DNA from: Shewanella marinintestina
GTDB lineage: Bacteria > Pseudomonadota > Gammaproteobacteria > Enterobacterales > Shewanellaceae
Direction: 5' to 3'
Length of the DNA stretch: 64,000 bases
Assembly (NCBI RefSeq): GCF_023283845.1
Contig: NZ_JAKILC010000021.1
Span: forward strand, 31,822 to 95,821
Shown: in pieces, positions 39,391-48,903 of the stretch
Layout of the letters: each line of letters begins with the position of its first letter
Numbering within the stretch: position 1 is the first letter of the stretch
The notes under the pieces: model-generated
Told to the model about the DNA's origin: nothing
What the model saw: only the letters and a program-made list of their open reading frames with translations
Database searches by the model: none
Translations under genes and position numbers: made by a program

Positions 39391-40164
39391 TTGGATTTAC
39401 TTCTAGACCCAAGTAGTTGGGCCATACTCGCACTAGTGGGTTTTATTGCAGGATTTATTGACGCGGTCTCTGGTGGCGGTGGACTATTGTCCATCCCAGC
39501 ACTGTTGACTATGGGCGTATCGCCCCATATGGCGTTAGGAACTAATAAACTCGCAGCCAGCTTCGGTTCCTCAATGGCAGCTTATACCTATTACAAGCAG
39601 CGCCTATTCTCTCCTTCATTGTGGTACCACACATTTATTGCCACCTTTATCGGTGCTGTAATAGGTACTTTCATCGTCTATTTAATTGATAATCAATGGC
39701 TAGAAAAATGGCTACCAATTATGATTATTGCCATTGCGCTCTATACGTTATTTAAACCAAATGCCATGGGCAGCAATAATCATAAAATTCCCACGAAAGC
39801 TAAAAGCAAAGTAAAACAATGGCTGCAAGGTTTACCATTAGGCTTTTATGATGGTTTTGCAGGCCCTGGTATTGGTGCCTTTTGGACCGTATCCAGTACA
39901 GGCCTACATCAGTTACCACTGCTTTATAGTTGCGGTTTAGCCAGAGCAATGACCTTTACTAGTAACCTAACCTCATTAATTATTTTTATCATGTTAGGTA
40001 AAGTACATATACTAATAGGTCTATGTATGGGAGTTTGTATGATGGTTGGCTCCTATTTAGGAGCGCATTCAGCAATTAAATTTGGCCTGCCTTTTATTCG
40101 CCCTATCTTTATCACCGTTATACTATTAATAGCAGCACAGTTAGTGTGGAGCGCCTGGTTATGA
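39391..40164 (+). CDS. TauE/SafE (TSUP) family membrane exporter
   Basis: 257 residues, about eight hydrophobic segments. The N-terminal FIAGFIDAVSGGGGLLSIPA and the middle GFYDGFAGPGIGAFWTVS are the family repeat motifs. The start is TTG at 39391, 8 bp after dinG. Its 3' end overlaps the start of priC, so dinG-tauE-priC is probably one operon. The substrate is unknown. Paralogue of 15171-15950. Confidence 0.88.
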   Translation: MDLLLDPSSWAILALVGFIAGFIDAVSGGGGLLSIPALLTMGVSPHMALGTNKLAASFGSSMAAYTYYKQRLFSPSLWYHTFIATFIGAVIGTFIVYLIDNQWLEKWLPIMIIAIALYTLFKPNAMGSNNHKIPTKAKSKVKQWLQGLPLGFYDGFAGPGIGAFWTVSSTGLHQLPLLYSCGLARAMTFTSNLTSLIIFIMLGKVHILIGLCMGVCMMVGSYLGAHSAIKFGLPFIRPIFITVILLIAAQLVWSAWL

Positions 40165-40823
40165 CGACCGACGAACTAGTTCGTAAACTCAGATTGCAAC
40201 TCAAACAGTTAGAACAAGAAGTACTGCAACATGACTCGCGATTGCCGCCCAGTCAGCGCAAAATGATGCAAGATGTCGAGCGTTTCAATAGTGAGCTTTT
40301 CATTCAAGTAGGCGGCCAACTGCAACCTTGTATTGAACAATTATCAAAAAACATCGCTCAATTAGAACAGTTAGTAAAAGCTAAGCGTTCGCCATACACC
40401 ATCGTCTCTAGTTGCGAAAAAATCCAAGATAGATTTAGTGCATTAAGACGTGCGTTAACAACGACAGGCATTAATGTTAAGTCGATTGAGCAACAAAAGC
40501 GCAGTCGCAGAGCTTTTGCTATTAAGCGTGGAAATCAATCTCATGCAGATAGTGGCTTTAGCTGGATAGCTTCAAATGTGATGCAAAATAGTCATCAACT
40601 TTATGAAGAACTTAATAAACATTTGAACTGGGCTAAAATTATCGAACAAAAAATTGAAAATTTGCAATCTTCACTTGAAAACTGTCATAGTGCTGACAAA
40701 ATCAAACTGCAGAATGAAATACTTTCGCTGCATAGTCGACTAGGAAAGTGTCGGCAAGCTACTAGCTATATTGAAGATCGCATCCAATTATTCGAGCGAC
40801 CCTTTAAGAGTCAAAATCGTTAA
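40161..40823 (+). CDS. priC: Primosomal replication protein PriC
   Basis: About 220 residues, helical and coiled-coil-rich. The C-terminal LSLHSRLGKCRQATSYIEDRIQLFERP matches the end of PriC proteins, and RFSALRRALTTT is typical of the Shewanella/Vibrio PriC. PriC restarts stalled replication forks by loading DnaB. The start ATG overlaps the previous stop (translational coupling). Confidence 0.85.
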   Translation: MTTDELVRKLRLQLKQLEQEVLQHDSRLPPSQRKMMQDVERFNSELFIQVGGQLQPCIEQLSKNIAQLEQLVKAKRSPYTIVSSCEKIQDRFSALRRALTTTGINVKSIEQQKRSRRAFAIKRGNQSHADSGFSWIASNVMQNSHQLYEELNKHLNWAKIIEQKIENLQSSLENCHSADKIKLQNEILSLHSRLGKCRQATSYIEDRIQLFERPFKSQNR

Positions 40824-40832
40824 GGAACAAAC

Positions 40833-41537
40833 ATGAAACCACGTTTAACTATCACTGCACTGCTCGCTCTTTGTGCTTCTTCAGCCGCTTTCGCCGCAGA
40901 CTTCAATATCCCGATGTCATTTGAATATATTGCAGTTGATGGTAAAGAAATTAAAACAAGTTTATTTAGTCATACCTCTGAAATTGAACTTGATAAAGGC
41001 ACTCATAAAATCGCTATTCGCTATAATGATCTCGTCGAAGATGACTTTAGTGATAGCGAAACCAATGTAAAGTCAAATGCCTTCATCGTTACCATCAACG
41101 TTGACGGCGATTACAGCTACCAACTTTCTCCAGCTGATGGCGAGTTTGTAAAAAACCCAAAGAGCTTTGCAAAATCACCACAAGTAGTAGTTACACGTGA
41201 AGACAAAGGTGAAGTTAGCTACAAAGTCACTCAAAGCAATATTACTGAAGAGTCTTTCGTATCACGTTTATTCAGTGGCAATGATGCCACTGACGTTGAT
41301 GCTGAAGCTGCAGTTGCTACAGGCGCCGCTGTGGCAGTTGCTTCAACACCAACTGCACCAGTAAGTAAACCCTCACCAGCTGCAGCCGCAACAATGCCTG
41401 CAATTGCAGCAGAAACGGCACCTGTTACATCGACTGATGACGCAGCTAAAGCTGAGCAAATGCTACAGTATTGGTGGTTACATGCTGATGAGCAGACTCG
41501 TAAAGAATTTATGAGCTGGGCTATTAAACAGCTATAA
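40833..41537 (+). CDS. DUF2057 family protein (YccT-like), exported
   Basis: 234 residues. A signal peptide (MKPRLTITALLALCASSAAF, cut near AFAAD) is followed by a DUF2057 region (about 22-140) with VDGKEIKTSLF and GTHKIAIRYNDLVEDDFSDS. An Ala/Pro/Thr-rich linker (about 155-205) leads to a short C-terminal helix. YccT-type proteins have no established function. It lies 10 bp after priC. Confidence 0.8.
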   Translation: MKPRLTITALLALCASSAAFAADFNIPMSFEYIAVDGKEIKTSLFSHTSEIELDKGTHKIAIRYNDLVEDDFSDSETNVKSNAFIVTINVDGDYSYQLSPADGEFVKNPKSFAKSPQVVVTREDKGEVSYKVTQSNITEESFVSRLFSGNDATDVDAEAAVATGAAVAVASTPTAPVSKPSPAAAATMPAIAAETAPVTSTDDAAKAEQMLQYWWLHADEQTRKEFMSWAIKQL

Positions 41538-41561
41538 CTATAAGCGCGTTCATTAGTTAAA

Positions 41562-42488
41562 GTGATCCCTTTGATATACCACGCCAGCTACTCCAAGCTG
41601 GCGTTACCCGCCACACATCAATTCCCAACTACTAAATACCGCTATTTATATAACTACCTGCTGCAGCAAGGTATTGCAAAGCCATCGCAATTTATCACCC
41701 CAGAAAAAGCTACTGCGCAATATCTAAGCCAATTACACTGCGCCAGTTATGTTGATAACTTTATAACCGGAACCATAGATGCTAGAGCTTTACGTCGTAT
41801 AGGGTTTCCTTGGAGCGAAGCATTAGTTGAACGAACATTGTATTCAGTAGCAGGTACAGCCCTCGCTTGTGACCAAGCGATTAAATATGGCTGCGCCATT
41901 CATTTAAGCGGAGGCTATCATCATGCACACCATGATTTTGGCAGTGGTTACTGTATTTTCAATGATCTCGCGCTCGCAGCACTTAATAGTTTGCAAAACA
42001 AGAATATTGATACTGTGCTTATTTTTGATTGCGACGTACATCAAGGAGATGGCACAGCAACCATTAGTCAGAGCATCCCGCAGATTATTAGCTGCTCTAT
42101 TCATTGCCAAGAGAACTTTCCCGCGCGCAAACAACATTCGGATTACGATATTGAACTCGCTCGTGGTACTGGAGATAAAGCATATCTTGAAACTGTAAAC
42201 CAAACTTTAGCCTACTTAATTCGCCTTCATAAGCCAGACCTTATCATCTACGATGCGGGTGTTGATATTCACAATGACGACCGTCTGGGTCACCTCGCGA
42301 TTAGTGATGACGGGATCTACGCCCGTGACGCACTGGTTATTCAACAAGCCAAATCAGCCGAGATTCCCATTGCTTGTGTGATCGGAGGCGGCTACAGTAA
42401 AGACACACCACAACTAAACTATCGTCACAGTCAGCTTTTCATTGCCGCTAAAGCAATATGGCCAATAACCACTAACTCGACATCTTAA
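41562..42488 (+). CDS. Histone deacetylase family protein (AcuC-like)
   Basis: 308 residues. The metal and catalytic motifs of the arginase/deacetylase fold are visible: GGYHHAHHDFGSGYCIFNDLA, FDCDVHQGDGTA, and YDAGVDIHNDDRLG, including the HH, DxDVHxGxG and GxD ligands. It probably removes acyl groups from small molecules or proteins using zinc. The start is GTG. Possibly in the same operon as DUF2057, 24 bp upstream. Confidence 0.9.
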   Translation: MIPLIYHASYSKLALPATHQFPTTKYRYLYNYLLQQGIAKPSQFITPEKATAQYLSQLHCASYVDNFITGTIDARALRRIGFPWSEALVERTLYSVAGTALACDQAIKYGCAIHLSGGYHHAHHDFGSGYCIFNDLALAALNSLQNKNIDTVLIFDCDVHQGDGTATISQSIPQIISCSIHCQENFPARKQHSDYDIELARGTGDKAYLETVNQTLAYLIRLHKPDLIIYDAGVDIHNDDRLGHLAISDDGIYARDALVIQQAKSAEIPIACVIGGGYSKDTPQLNYRHSQLFIAAKAIWPITTNSTS

Positions 42489-42556
42489 TTGATTCCAGCT
42501 GCTATTGCTTGCAGTCATAAAGCGATAGCTGCCCCATTTAATACAAGGAGCGTAAA

Positions 42557-42814
42557 ATGCAGTTAGAAATTAGAAACTATTATGAAGTCTTATTGCTAGA
42601 ACTTTTATCAGATGAAGGTTTGTTAGATGAGTTACCCGCCGATTACCTAGCCGATCTCTGCTGTATCACCCTTAACCAACTGCCCGTGCGTTACATTCGT
42701 CATTTAGTCGATACCTATTTTTTTGAAGATTATAACGAACTGCAGCAGATGAAAGATGAGATCCAAACGGCACTGGAAAAATCTAGGGCATTTTTAAAAA
42801 AAAATTCAAATTAA
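42557..42814 (+). CDS. ComFB family protein
   Basis: 85 residues matching the late-competence ComFB family: the N-terminal IRNYYEVLLLELL and the LADLCCITLNQLPVRYIRHLVD core, where ComFB has conserved cysteines and a LP-RYV motif. Some bacterial ComFB proteins bind c-di-GMP; I do not know the function here. AAGGAG ribosome site 6 bp upstream and a good terminator after it. Confidence 0.8.
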   Translation: MQLEIRNYYEVLLLELLSDEGLLDELPADYLADLCCITLNQLPVRYIRHLVDTYFFEDYNELQQMKDEIQTALEKSRAFLKKNSN

Positions 42815-42867
42815 TTTAACTAAAAAGGTTAAACAAGTAAGTTTTTCAATTAATAATTGCTTAGATT

Positions 42868-42910
42868 AAAAAGAGTTTATACCAATTGAAGTAAACTCTT
42901 TTTCTTTTAA
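42868..42910 (+). terminator. Intrinsic terminator after the ComFB gene
   Basis: 10-bp stem AAAGAGTTTA (42870-42879) with TAAACTCTTT (42892-42901), 12-base loop, followed by a T-rich run. Confidence 0.75.
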
Positions 42911-43112
42911 AAACACAAAAATGCAATTCAAAAATAAAAACCACTAAACAAATAAATCTACATTTGAATACAATATTATTAATAAAACCAAACAATAACT
43001 CTCTCATCCACATTTAAAGCAACACCCCCAAACTTGAAGTTGAATTTAGTTTAAAGCAAACTAACAATCCCTAATGGATTAAAAGTAGTTTTGAAAACCA
43101 AAGGAGTGAATC

Positions 43113-45320
43113 ATGTCTAAATATTGCAAATTCCCTTTATTAATATTAACTTACTTTATAACTGTATCAAATGTATGGAGTGCCACATGGAAAACAATTG
43201 AAGATGGATTAACAACAACTTTATTACCTAATACACAAACAATAGAAATAGAAGATAAAGAACAATTAACTATTTATTTTTCAAAGAATATCTTTAAAAA
43301 TGAAAAATACAAACTTAAAGAAGTAAAACGCTTTAGGTTAAATAGCAACACAACCCAAATACGTTACCTTCAGGAGTATTTAGGGATCCCTGTAATAGGA
43401 AGTAACATTGTTATCGAACAGTCACACTCTTCAGTTAGTAATAACAATAGAAAATTTCGAATTCGGTACGGTCAATACCTAGATAACATCCCCTCCTTTT
43501 CTATAAAAGAGGGGCTAATCTCACCTGAAGATGCTCATGAAATTTTAATTAGAGAGTTTAATATAGTTGAAAGAATCAGAAGCAAAGATAGCAAGTTATA
43601 CCTGTTTCAAGAAAAAAATACTATCCACCCAACTATTACTTATCTAACGTCAGCATTGCTAGAAAAAAATAATCCTAGTAGACCTTTTGCATTGATAAAT
43701 GCAACAACCGGAGAGGTAATAAAAAAGTGGGATAGTATAAGAAATATTGTAGCGAGGATTGGAACTGGTCCCGGTGGCAATAAAAAAACAGGTAAATATT
43801 TCTATGGTATTAAGTATGAGAAATTATTAGTTACGAAATCTAAAAACAATATTTGTATGATGGAAAATAATTATATCAAGACCATAAACCTTGAAAATAA
43901 ATACACAGGTAACAATCCATTTAGTTATACATGCCCTAAAAATACTGTTAAATCAATTAATGGCGCATATTCCCCTATCAATGATGCTCACTTTTTTGCA
44001 ACCGAAACAATAAAAATGTTTCAAGATTGGTATGGAGTAAAAGCAACAACGAAAAAACTGCCTGTAAAGGTACATTATGGTATAAATTATGATGGTGCAT
44101 TTTGGAACGGGAAGGAGGTTACGTTCGGAGATGGGGATCAAAATGACTACCCAGCGACAGTTTTGGATATTATTGCACATGAGATAGGCCACGCATTTAC
44201 AAGTCGTCACTCGCGCTTATTATACTCCAGTGAAAGTGGCGCCATTGACGAGGCCTTCGCTGATATGACAGGCGAGACAGCTGAATATTTTGTGAAAAAG
44301 AAAAATGACTGGTTGATTGGGTATGAATCAACTAAAGGAAGTGAAGCTTTACGTAATATGAAGGCTCCAGATAAAGATGGTAAGGGAATTAAACACTACA
44401 GAGATTATAACCGAAACATGGATAAATATAAGGCATCAGGTATTTTTAACTATGCTTTTTATTTACTCGCTACCAAACACGGTTGGAATATCCGTAAAGC
44501 ATTCTCCCTAATGGTGCATGCTAATATAATCTATTGGAGAATGGATACCAATTTTGAAGACGCTGCATGTTATCTCACTTATTCAGCTAAAGACAAAGGC
44601 TTTAACCATTTAGATGTTGTCACAGTATTTTCAAAGGTAGGAGTAAATGCAACATGCAGCAATGGTACTGAAATCGAGGTTGGTCGCTCAGTTAAAGGTA
44701 TATCCGGAGAAAAGAATAGTAAGCATTTATTTTATTTAAATGTGCCTCGAGGCGCGAAAAACCTCACATTTAAAACCAGCAAAGGCAGAGGTAACGTAGA
44801 TATTTACATAAGTAAAAAGCCGCTTTCTACAAACCAAGAATGCGGGTCGTTTCAATCTGGGAATGAAGAACTGTGCCGAATAGCTAATCCGGACATAGGT
44901 CGGTATTACTTCACTTTATATGGAGCAAGTAACTTTAGCGAAATAACCATGGTTGGAGATTATGAAAAAGATGGCGGGATATACAGAACAAGTAAAAGTT
45001 ACATAATACCCGATAATAACCGCAGTGGGGTGTACTCTCCCAATTGGGTTACGTCTGTTCAAGATTATAAAACAGCCATAGTTTCAATCGATATAGAGCA
45101 TAGTGATACTTCAGATCTAATTGTACAACTAATACCGCCAATCGGAGAGTCATACCTCTTGCATAATAGAGGCGTGTATCGTCCAAGCAGGATAAAAAGA
45201 ACTTATATAATTAAGTTGAACGATAGAAAGGTACGTGGGATCTGGACCTTAAAAGCGATAGATAAGAGTCTTTTAGATGAGGGGAAAATATTGCCATGGA
45301 GCATTTACTTTGAAAAGTGA
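43113..45320 (+). CDS. Secreted M4-family (thermolysin) metalloprotease with PPC and P domains
   Basis: 735 residues, on a noticeably AT-rich stretch. Signal peptide (about 1-23), propeptide (FTP/PepSY-like, about 50-190), M4 catalytic domain (about 270-520) with zinc motif HEIGH near 356-360 and the Glu ligand in GAIDEAFAD near 378, then a PPC-like domain (about 530-630) and a C-terminal proprotein-convertase P-like domain (about 640-735). Likely an exported protease. GGAG ribosome site upstream. Composition differs from its neighbours, consistent with transfer, and it lies just outside the ffs junction. Confidence 0.85.
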   Translation: MSKYCKFPLLILTYFITVSNVWSATWKTIEDGLTTTLLPNTQTIEIEDKEQLTIYFSKNIFKNEKYKLKEVKRFRLNSNTTQIRYLQEYLGIPVIGSNIVIEQSHSSVSNNNRKFRIRYGQYLDNIPSFSIKEGLISPEDAHEILIREFNIVERIRSKDSKLYLFQEKNTIHPTITYLTSALLEKNNPSRPFALINATTGEVIKKWDSIRNIVARIGTGPGGNKKTGKYFYGIKYEKLLVTKSKNNICMMENNYIKTINLENKYTGNNPFSYTCPKNTVKSINGAYSPINDAHFFATETIKMFQDWYGVKATTKKLPVKVHYGINYDGAFWNGKEVTFGDGDQNDYPATVLDIIAHEIGHAFTSRHSRLLYSSESGAIDEAFADMTGETAEYFVKKKNDWLIGYESTKGSEALRNMKAPDKDGKGIKHYRDYNRNMDKYKASGIFNYAFYLLATKHGWNIRKAFSLMVHANIIYWRMDTNFEDAACYLTYSAKDKGFNHLDVVTVFSKVGVNATCSNGTEIEVGRSVKGISGEKNSKHLFYLNVPRGAKNLTFKTSKGRGNVDIYISKKPLSTNQECGSFQSGNEELCRIANPDIGRYYFTLYGASNFSEITMVGDYEKDGGIYRTSKSYIIPDNNRSGVYSPNWVTSVQDYKTAIVSIDIEHSDTSDLIVQLIPPIGESYLLHNRGVYRPSRIKRTYIIKLNDRKVRGIWTLKAIDKSLLDEGKILPWSIYFEK

Positions 45321-45570
45321 TTACTGGTCAAACTTAAACCATATATCAACCCCTTAATGTTGAACTTATGCACATTGAACCGCTTCTAATCTCTATAACG
45401 GCGACGGGCTCCAGAGCAAATGAAAAAATAATACTAACAAGTTAACGCTTTCTTGCTAGCTAGTCGGTACACACGAATTGTACAAGTAGGCCGATTTACA
45501 GGTTAAAACTGAAAAGGTCAGTTAAAATATTATGTAAAATCAGAGAGTTATTTCTAAACGGGGGAGTTTT

Positions 45571-45649
45571 GGAGGCTCCCCTAGAGCCGCACTCCGGCAC
45601 ATGAGTCACTTGCTGCGGTTGCTCCCTTCCAGGCCTGGCCGAGTTCACA
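45571..45649 (-). ncRNA. ffs: 3' fragment of the SRP RNA gene (4.5S RNA, ffs)
   Basis: Minus strand. It contains the conserved SRP domain: GGCCAGGCCTGGAAGGGAGC, then GTGCCGGAGTGC, and ends in the closing arm GGGGAGCCTCC. In 4.5S RNA the 5' end pairs with this arm, so a GGAGGCTCCCC-like sequence should lie upstream. It does not: to the right of about 45649 the sequence is unrelated. The gene is thus a 3' fragment, not a functional SRP RNA. This pattern is expected where an element integrated inside ffs. SRP RNA is essential, so an intact ffs should exist elsewhere, most simply at the other end of the element. Confidence 0.85.
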
Positions 45650-45728
45650 AGTTATCATTGCGCCTGAGTCACTGAGTGAGCGACTACTAACTAGTTCAGA
45701 AATAACCTAAAGTAGATTAAGTTGTTAA

Positions 45729-45749
45729 TGTACCACCGAGTGTACCACC
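45729..45749. repeat. Two direct TGTACCACC repeats near the integration junction
   Basis: Identical 9-mers at 45729-45737 and 45741-45749, 12 bp apart, about 80 bp inside the proposed junction. Position and spacing resemble arm-type integrase binding sites; this is inference. Confidence 0.5.
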
Positions 45750-45992
45750 TCTTTTGCCTAGTCTCCATAACATCCATAGGACTACGTTTCGAGTTCCTTA
45801 CAGATGTGACCGCCCTAATTCAACTTGTGCAACAAACCCACAAACCTTAGTAAAGTATAGAGCTTCAAACAAAAGGCCACCAAAAGGCAGCCTTATAGAG
45901 AAACACTTTCACGAAAACGTCATACATAAACTCTAAGATAGTAAAATCTCATCGCTGTATATTCTACACTCCGAAATAGCCCCTTAACCTAT

Positions 45993-47231
45993 TTAGAAAC
46001 CATGAACATTACTCATAACGTTATGAACATCACGGTAGAACTCAGGTGAACCGAAAGAAGACATCGTGTACCCTAAATACTTGTCGCCTAGCCACGCCTG
46101 AATATTAGGTGACATACTCGTTACATTTTCTAGTCTATCGATAGTTAGAGTATCTTCCTCGTTATTATTCATATAGAGGATAACGCCCTCCTCCGTAGGC
46201 GTGTTGGTATGTCTAGGTCGGTTATCTACCTGAATATTGCAATATCCATCTTTCCATAGCTTACACTCATACCATAGGAAGTCGCCAACACCGTACCGTA
46301 CCCCTAGGTCATGGTAATCAGGTTCGCTTAGGGATACTCTAGGAGTTATATCCCCGTTATCTACCTTCTCCTGCGATACGATGAAAGTAAGTAAGTGTTC
46401 CTCGCTACTATTTGCCGCTATTCCTATTTCGAAGGTATCTTTAGTCCCATCCCACGAACAAACCACTAGTTGCTTAAAGCAAATATCTGATAGCGTTTCG
46501 GCAGGTATTCCCCATCTAGCCTCAACCTCATATAGCCATTGTGGATCCTTTACTACCTCAATCATCTTTAGCACTTCTTCACGTGTTTCAGTAGCTTTGT
46601 AGAGGCTATCACCTTCATCCACTAGAGTACTAAGATCTAGCTTATAGTTATTACCTTCATAGTCGCATGAACTAATAGAACAGTTAAGCTCAACATCTCC
46701 CACGTTCCCGTAGGTCAGTAGGCTAGCAAAGCTCCCGTCCTCGTTGTAATCAGCTTGGTAAGACGTATAAACGCTCTCCCCGCCTACATAAAAACTGTAC
46801 CTAGTAGGCTTACCTGTATGGCTGTCCTTAGTATGCTTATTTCGCTCACTACCGTTTTCATCTAGAAACATTTCGGTTTCTGAATAAATAGCTATACTTC
46901 CCATCCGAATTAGTGACCACTGGGTATAATTGCTAACGCCTGTTAGATCACGCTCCCCTGTACATTCGTTCTGTAACTGCTTAGTGTTAGTTCCGGTCTC
47001 GACCCACTTCACCTCGCAAGGTAGCCCAGGTTCAATAGGTGTCCCAGGAATATCAGGTTCAGGTTCAGGTTCAGGTTCAGGTTCAGGTTCAGGTTCAGGT
47101 TCAGGAACTATAGGGTCACTTGGCTCAATAGGTGTCCACGGGATTTCGGGAGTATCATCCTTCGGAGAATCATCTCCACCGCCACAAGCAGTGAGAATCG
47201 TTAACGCACTAACTAGAAATAACTTCTTCAT
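45993..47231 (-). CDS. Lipoprotein with Pro-Glu repeat, unknown function
   Basis: 412 residues. A lipobox LTAC (MKKLFLVSALTILTACGGGD) indicates outer-membrane or envelope anchoring. A low-complexity linker of alternating Pro and Glu (about residues 43-59) comes from a 6-bp tandem repeat. The remaining 330 residues look globular, with several Cys residues and many Asp/Glu; no family is recognised. First of a set of minus-strand exported proteins at the left of the island. Confidence 0.8.
   Translation of the reverse strand: MKKLFLVSALTILTACGGGDDSPKDDTPEIPWTPIEPSDPIVPEPEPEPEPEPEPEPEPDIPGTPIEPGLPCEVKWVETGTNTKQLQNECTGERDLTGVSNYTQWSLIRMGSIAIYSETEMFLDENGSERNKHTKDSHTGKPTRYSFYVGGESVYTSYQADYNEDGSFASLLTYGNVGDVELNCSISSCDYEGNNYKLDLSTLVDEGDSLYKATETREEVLKMIEVVKDPQWLYEVEARWGIPAETLSDICFKQLVVCSWDGTKDTFEIGIAANSSEEHLLTFIVSQEKVDNGDITPRVSLSEPDYHDLGVRYGVGDFLWYECKLWKDGYCNIQVDNRPRHTNTPTEEGVILYMNNNEEDTLTIDRLENVTSMSPNIQAWLGDKYLGYTMSSFGSPEFYRDVHNVMSNVHGF
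47053..47105. repeat. Hexanucleotide tandem repeat (about 9 copies)
   Basis: The unit AGGTTC/TTCAGG repeats for 53 bp inside the lipoprotein gene, encoding alternating Pro-Glu. Since the unit is 6 bp, copy-number change alters the linker length without frameshift. Confidence 0.9.
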
Positions 47232-47481
47232 TATCTACCTTTTATTAATTGCTGTAGTACCACTGAAAACCCTGTTTGCAACGATTAAACCGGATATATG
47301 GCCTAACTTATTCGTTGGATTAACCCTTTTTTATGTCGTGACTTTCGTAATCTGATACTGTGGTAATTTCATCATAATTCAGCCTCTGTAATTTACCTCT
47401 CAACGGGTCACTAATAACGATAGCTACGCCTATAGAGCACACTTCGTTAAATCGTCCCTATACTCTCCTAGATAATATTGA

Positions 47482-47769
47482 CTAAATTCCAGCTATTGAG
47501 CGACACTTCAACTCAGTAGCATAACTTCTGGCTTTGCTCTTATGCTTTCGTAAAGCAGCTTTAAACTCACTAAATTGGTTTGTATAGAGAGCAATGTAAT
47601 TCTGACCATCAGCTCTAAATTCAGAAGCAGCCTTACGCTCCCCCGCTAGTGTCATTTTTTCAGCGCATAAATAAGCTATTGATGCTCGGTAAGCATCTGT
47701 TTCTATATCTGCGGCAATTGCAGGTAAAGTTGAGCAAGTTACAAGTGTTGCTAATATTAATCTTTTCAT
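47482..47769 (-). CDS. Small exported protein, unknown function
   Basis: 95 residues with a signal peptide (MKRLILATLVTCSTLPAIA, cut AIA-AD). The mature part of about 75 residues is helical with two cysteines (YLCAEK and ELKCRS) that could form a disulfide. No family recognised. Part of a run of exported minus-strand proteins. Confidence 0.7.
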   Translation of the reverse strand: MKRLILATLVTCSTLPAIAADIETDAYRASIAYLCAEKMTLAGERKAASEFRADGQNYIALYTNQFSEFKAALRKHKSKARSYATELKCRSIAGI

Positions 47770-47988
47770 TACTTCCCTCTTTTCTAAAACCTAGCTATTA
47801 AGCAATTTTTTGCTCTATCCTATTTCTGTATCAACGTGTTCGTTTGTTGCTTGTGTCATAACTTAATTGTCACTATTAATCGTCTAAAAAATTGGGGGAA
47901 TAGTCTGGTAGACTGCCGACTTTTTCGAGAGGGGTTATAAAGTTCTCTCTAGTTCACGCCTTTAGTACAGTAAAATGCGGTATTTACA

Positions 47989-48555
47989 TCATTTGAGAAG
48001 TGTCTGGCATGTTCCATCAAAGCCAGCACGACCTTTTGCTGTCGCACCTTCTTCAATTCGAGCCATCACCGCATCACTCATATACCCGCCAAGTCGATAC
48101 CCGTTCATCGTGTTTATTATTCGGTTAAACGTGCTCTTACTGACCTTACCTCTGTCGATGCAGATCGTAGCTATAACTGCCTGTTCTGCCGCCGCCTCAT
48201 ACTTGCTTGTTACAGCGCTATACGAAAAGCCGTCATCTCGTAGTTCACGGCATTCAGCTATGTCTATAGCGATAATACAGCGTCTGAATTTGGTATCTGT
48301 CGAATCTTGATTACTGTAATCAAGATTGTACTCATTGCCGTTTGAGTAGCCGTCATCAGCATCATAATCAGAGCAAACATTGTAGCTATCGCCAAGATAT
48401 CGGCACTTCCCGTTGTAGTCATCATTACATGCTGCCCAGGCTGCTGCAGTTGAGTCGTAACAGAAGCCGTTTAGTGCATAGTCAATGCTACTGAGTATCC
48501 CGGCGTTGGTGCTGAACGATGCAAGTAGTACCGATGCTAGAATAAGTTGTTTCAT
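47989..48555 (-). CDS. Exported cysteine-rich protein, unknown function
   Basis: About 188 residues from the ATG at 48555 with signal peptide MKQLILASVLLASFSTNAG. The mature part has a cluster of seven or so cysteines with Tyr/Asp/Asn-rich segments (CNDDYNGKCRYLGDSYNVCSDYD) and a C-terminal helical region. The pattern suggests disulfides. The start is chosen because the upstream ATG adds only four residues before the signal. No family recognised. Confidence 0.7.
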   Translation of the reverse strand: MKQLILASVLLASFSTNAGILSSIDYALNGFCYDSTAAAWAACNDDYNGKCRYLGDSYNVCSDYDADDGYSNGNEYNLDYSNQDSTDTKFRRCIIAIDIAECRELRDDGFSYSAVTSKYEAAAEQAVIATICIDRGKVSKSTFNRIINTMNGYRLGGYMSDAVMARIEEGATAKGRAGFDGTCQTLLK

Positions 48556-48600
48556 TACTACTCTCATTTGTTATAAAAATGCTCCCCTACGGGAACCTAC

Positions 48601-48903
48601 CTAAAGTTTGTCAGCTAACTTCTTGCACTTATTGAGTGATAGTTTCCAAGCTTTCTTCTTCTCTTTATCAAAGTGAACCAAATAGCCATCGCCAATCTTA
48701 TTACGAGTGATACGCTTAGATTCCGCTCTAAGCTTTAGCGCTCTCAGGGGCATGCTGTTGTTGTCTAATCGCTTGGCACACACGTGATATTTTGCGGCAA
48801 ATGACGCTGCAACCCTTTCATCAAAGCCCGCATCAGCTCCGAATGAGGCTAATAGAATAACTGGCAGAATTATTTTCAATTTTCTAGTTCCTTGGTTAAT
48901 CAT
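48601..48903 (-). CDS. Small exported protein, unknown function
   Basis: 100 residues. N-terminal signal (KIILPVILLASFGADA, cut ADA-GF), then a basic mature part with two cysteines (HVCAKR, NKCKKL) and a KKKAWKLSLNK stretch. It lies 34 bp upstream of the cysteine-rich exported gene on the same strand. No family recognised. Confidence 0.65.
   Translation of the reverse strand: MINQGTRKLKIILPVILLASFGADAGFDERVAASFAAKYHVCAKRLDNNSMPLRALKLRAESKRITRNKIGDGYLVHFDKEKKKAWKLSLNKCKKLADKL

Larger units (their letters stand above)
45321..45992. other. Left junction of the island (non-coding)
   Basis: About 670 bp between the protease and the first island gene. It holds the ffs fragment (45571-45649) and the TGTACCACC repeats (45729-45749). 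A 60-codon plus-strand frame starting with TTG at 45754 has no ribosome site and no recognisable family match; it might be a remnant, but I do not call it. Confidence 0.6.

Noticed and set aside
45571..45649. Complete functional ffs gene
   Set aside because: The 5' arm needed to pair with GGGGAGCCTCC is missing; the upstream DNA is unrelated.
45754..45936. 60-codon plus-strand frame near the island end, possibly an integrase remnant
   Set aside because: TTG start, no ribosome site and no integrase motif.
47053..47105. Regular repeats that could be mistaken for a CRISPR array
   Set aside because: The units are 6 bp, contiguous and coding, with no spacers.
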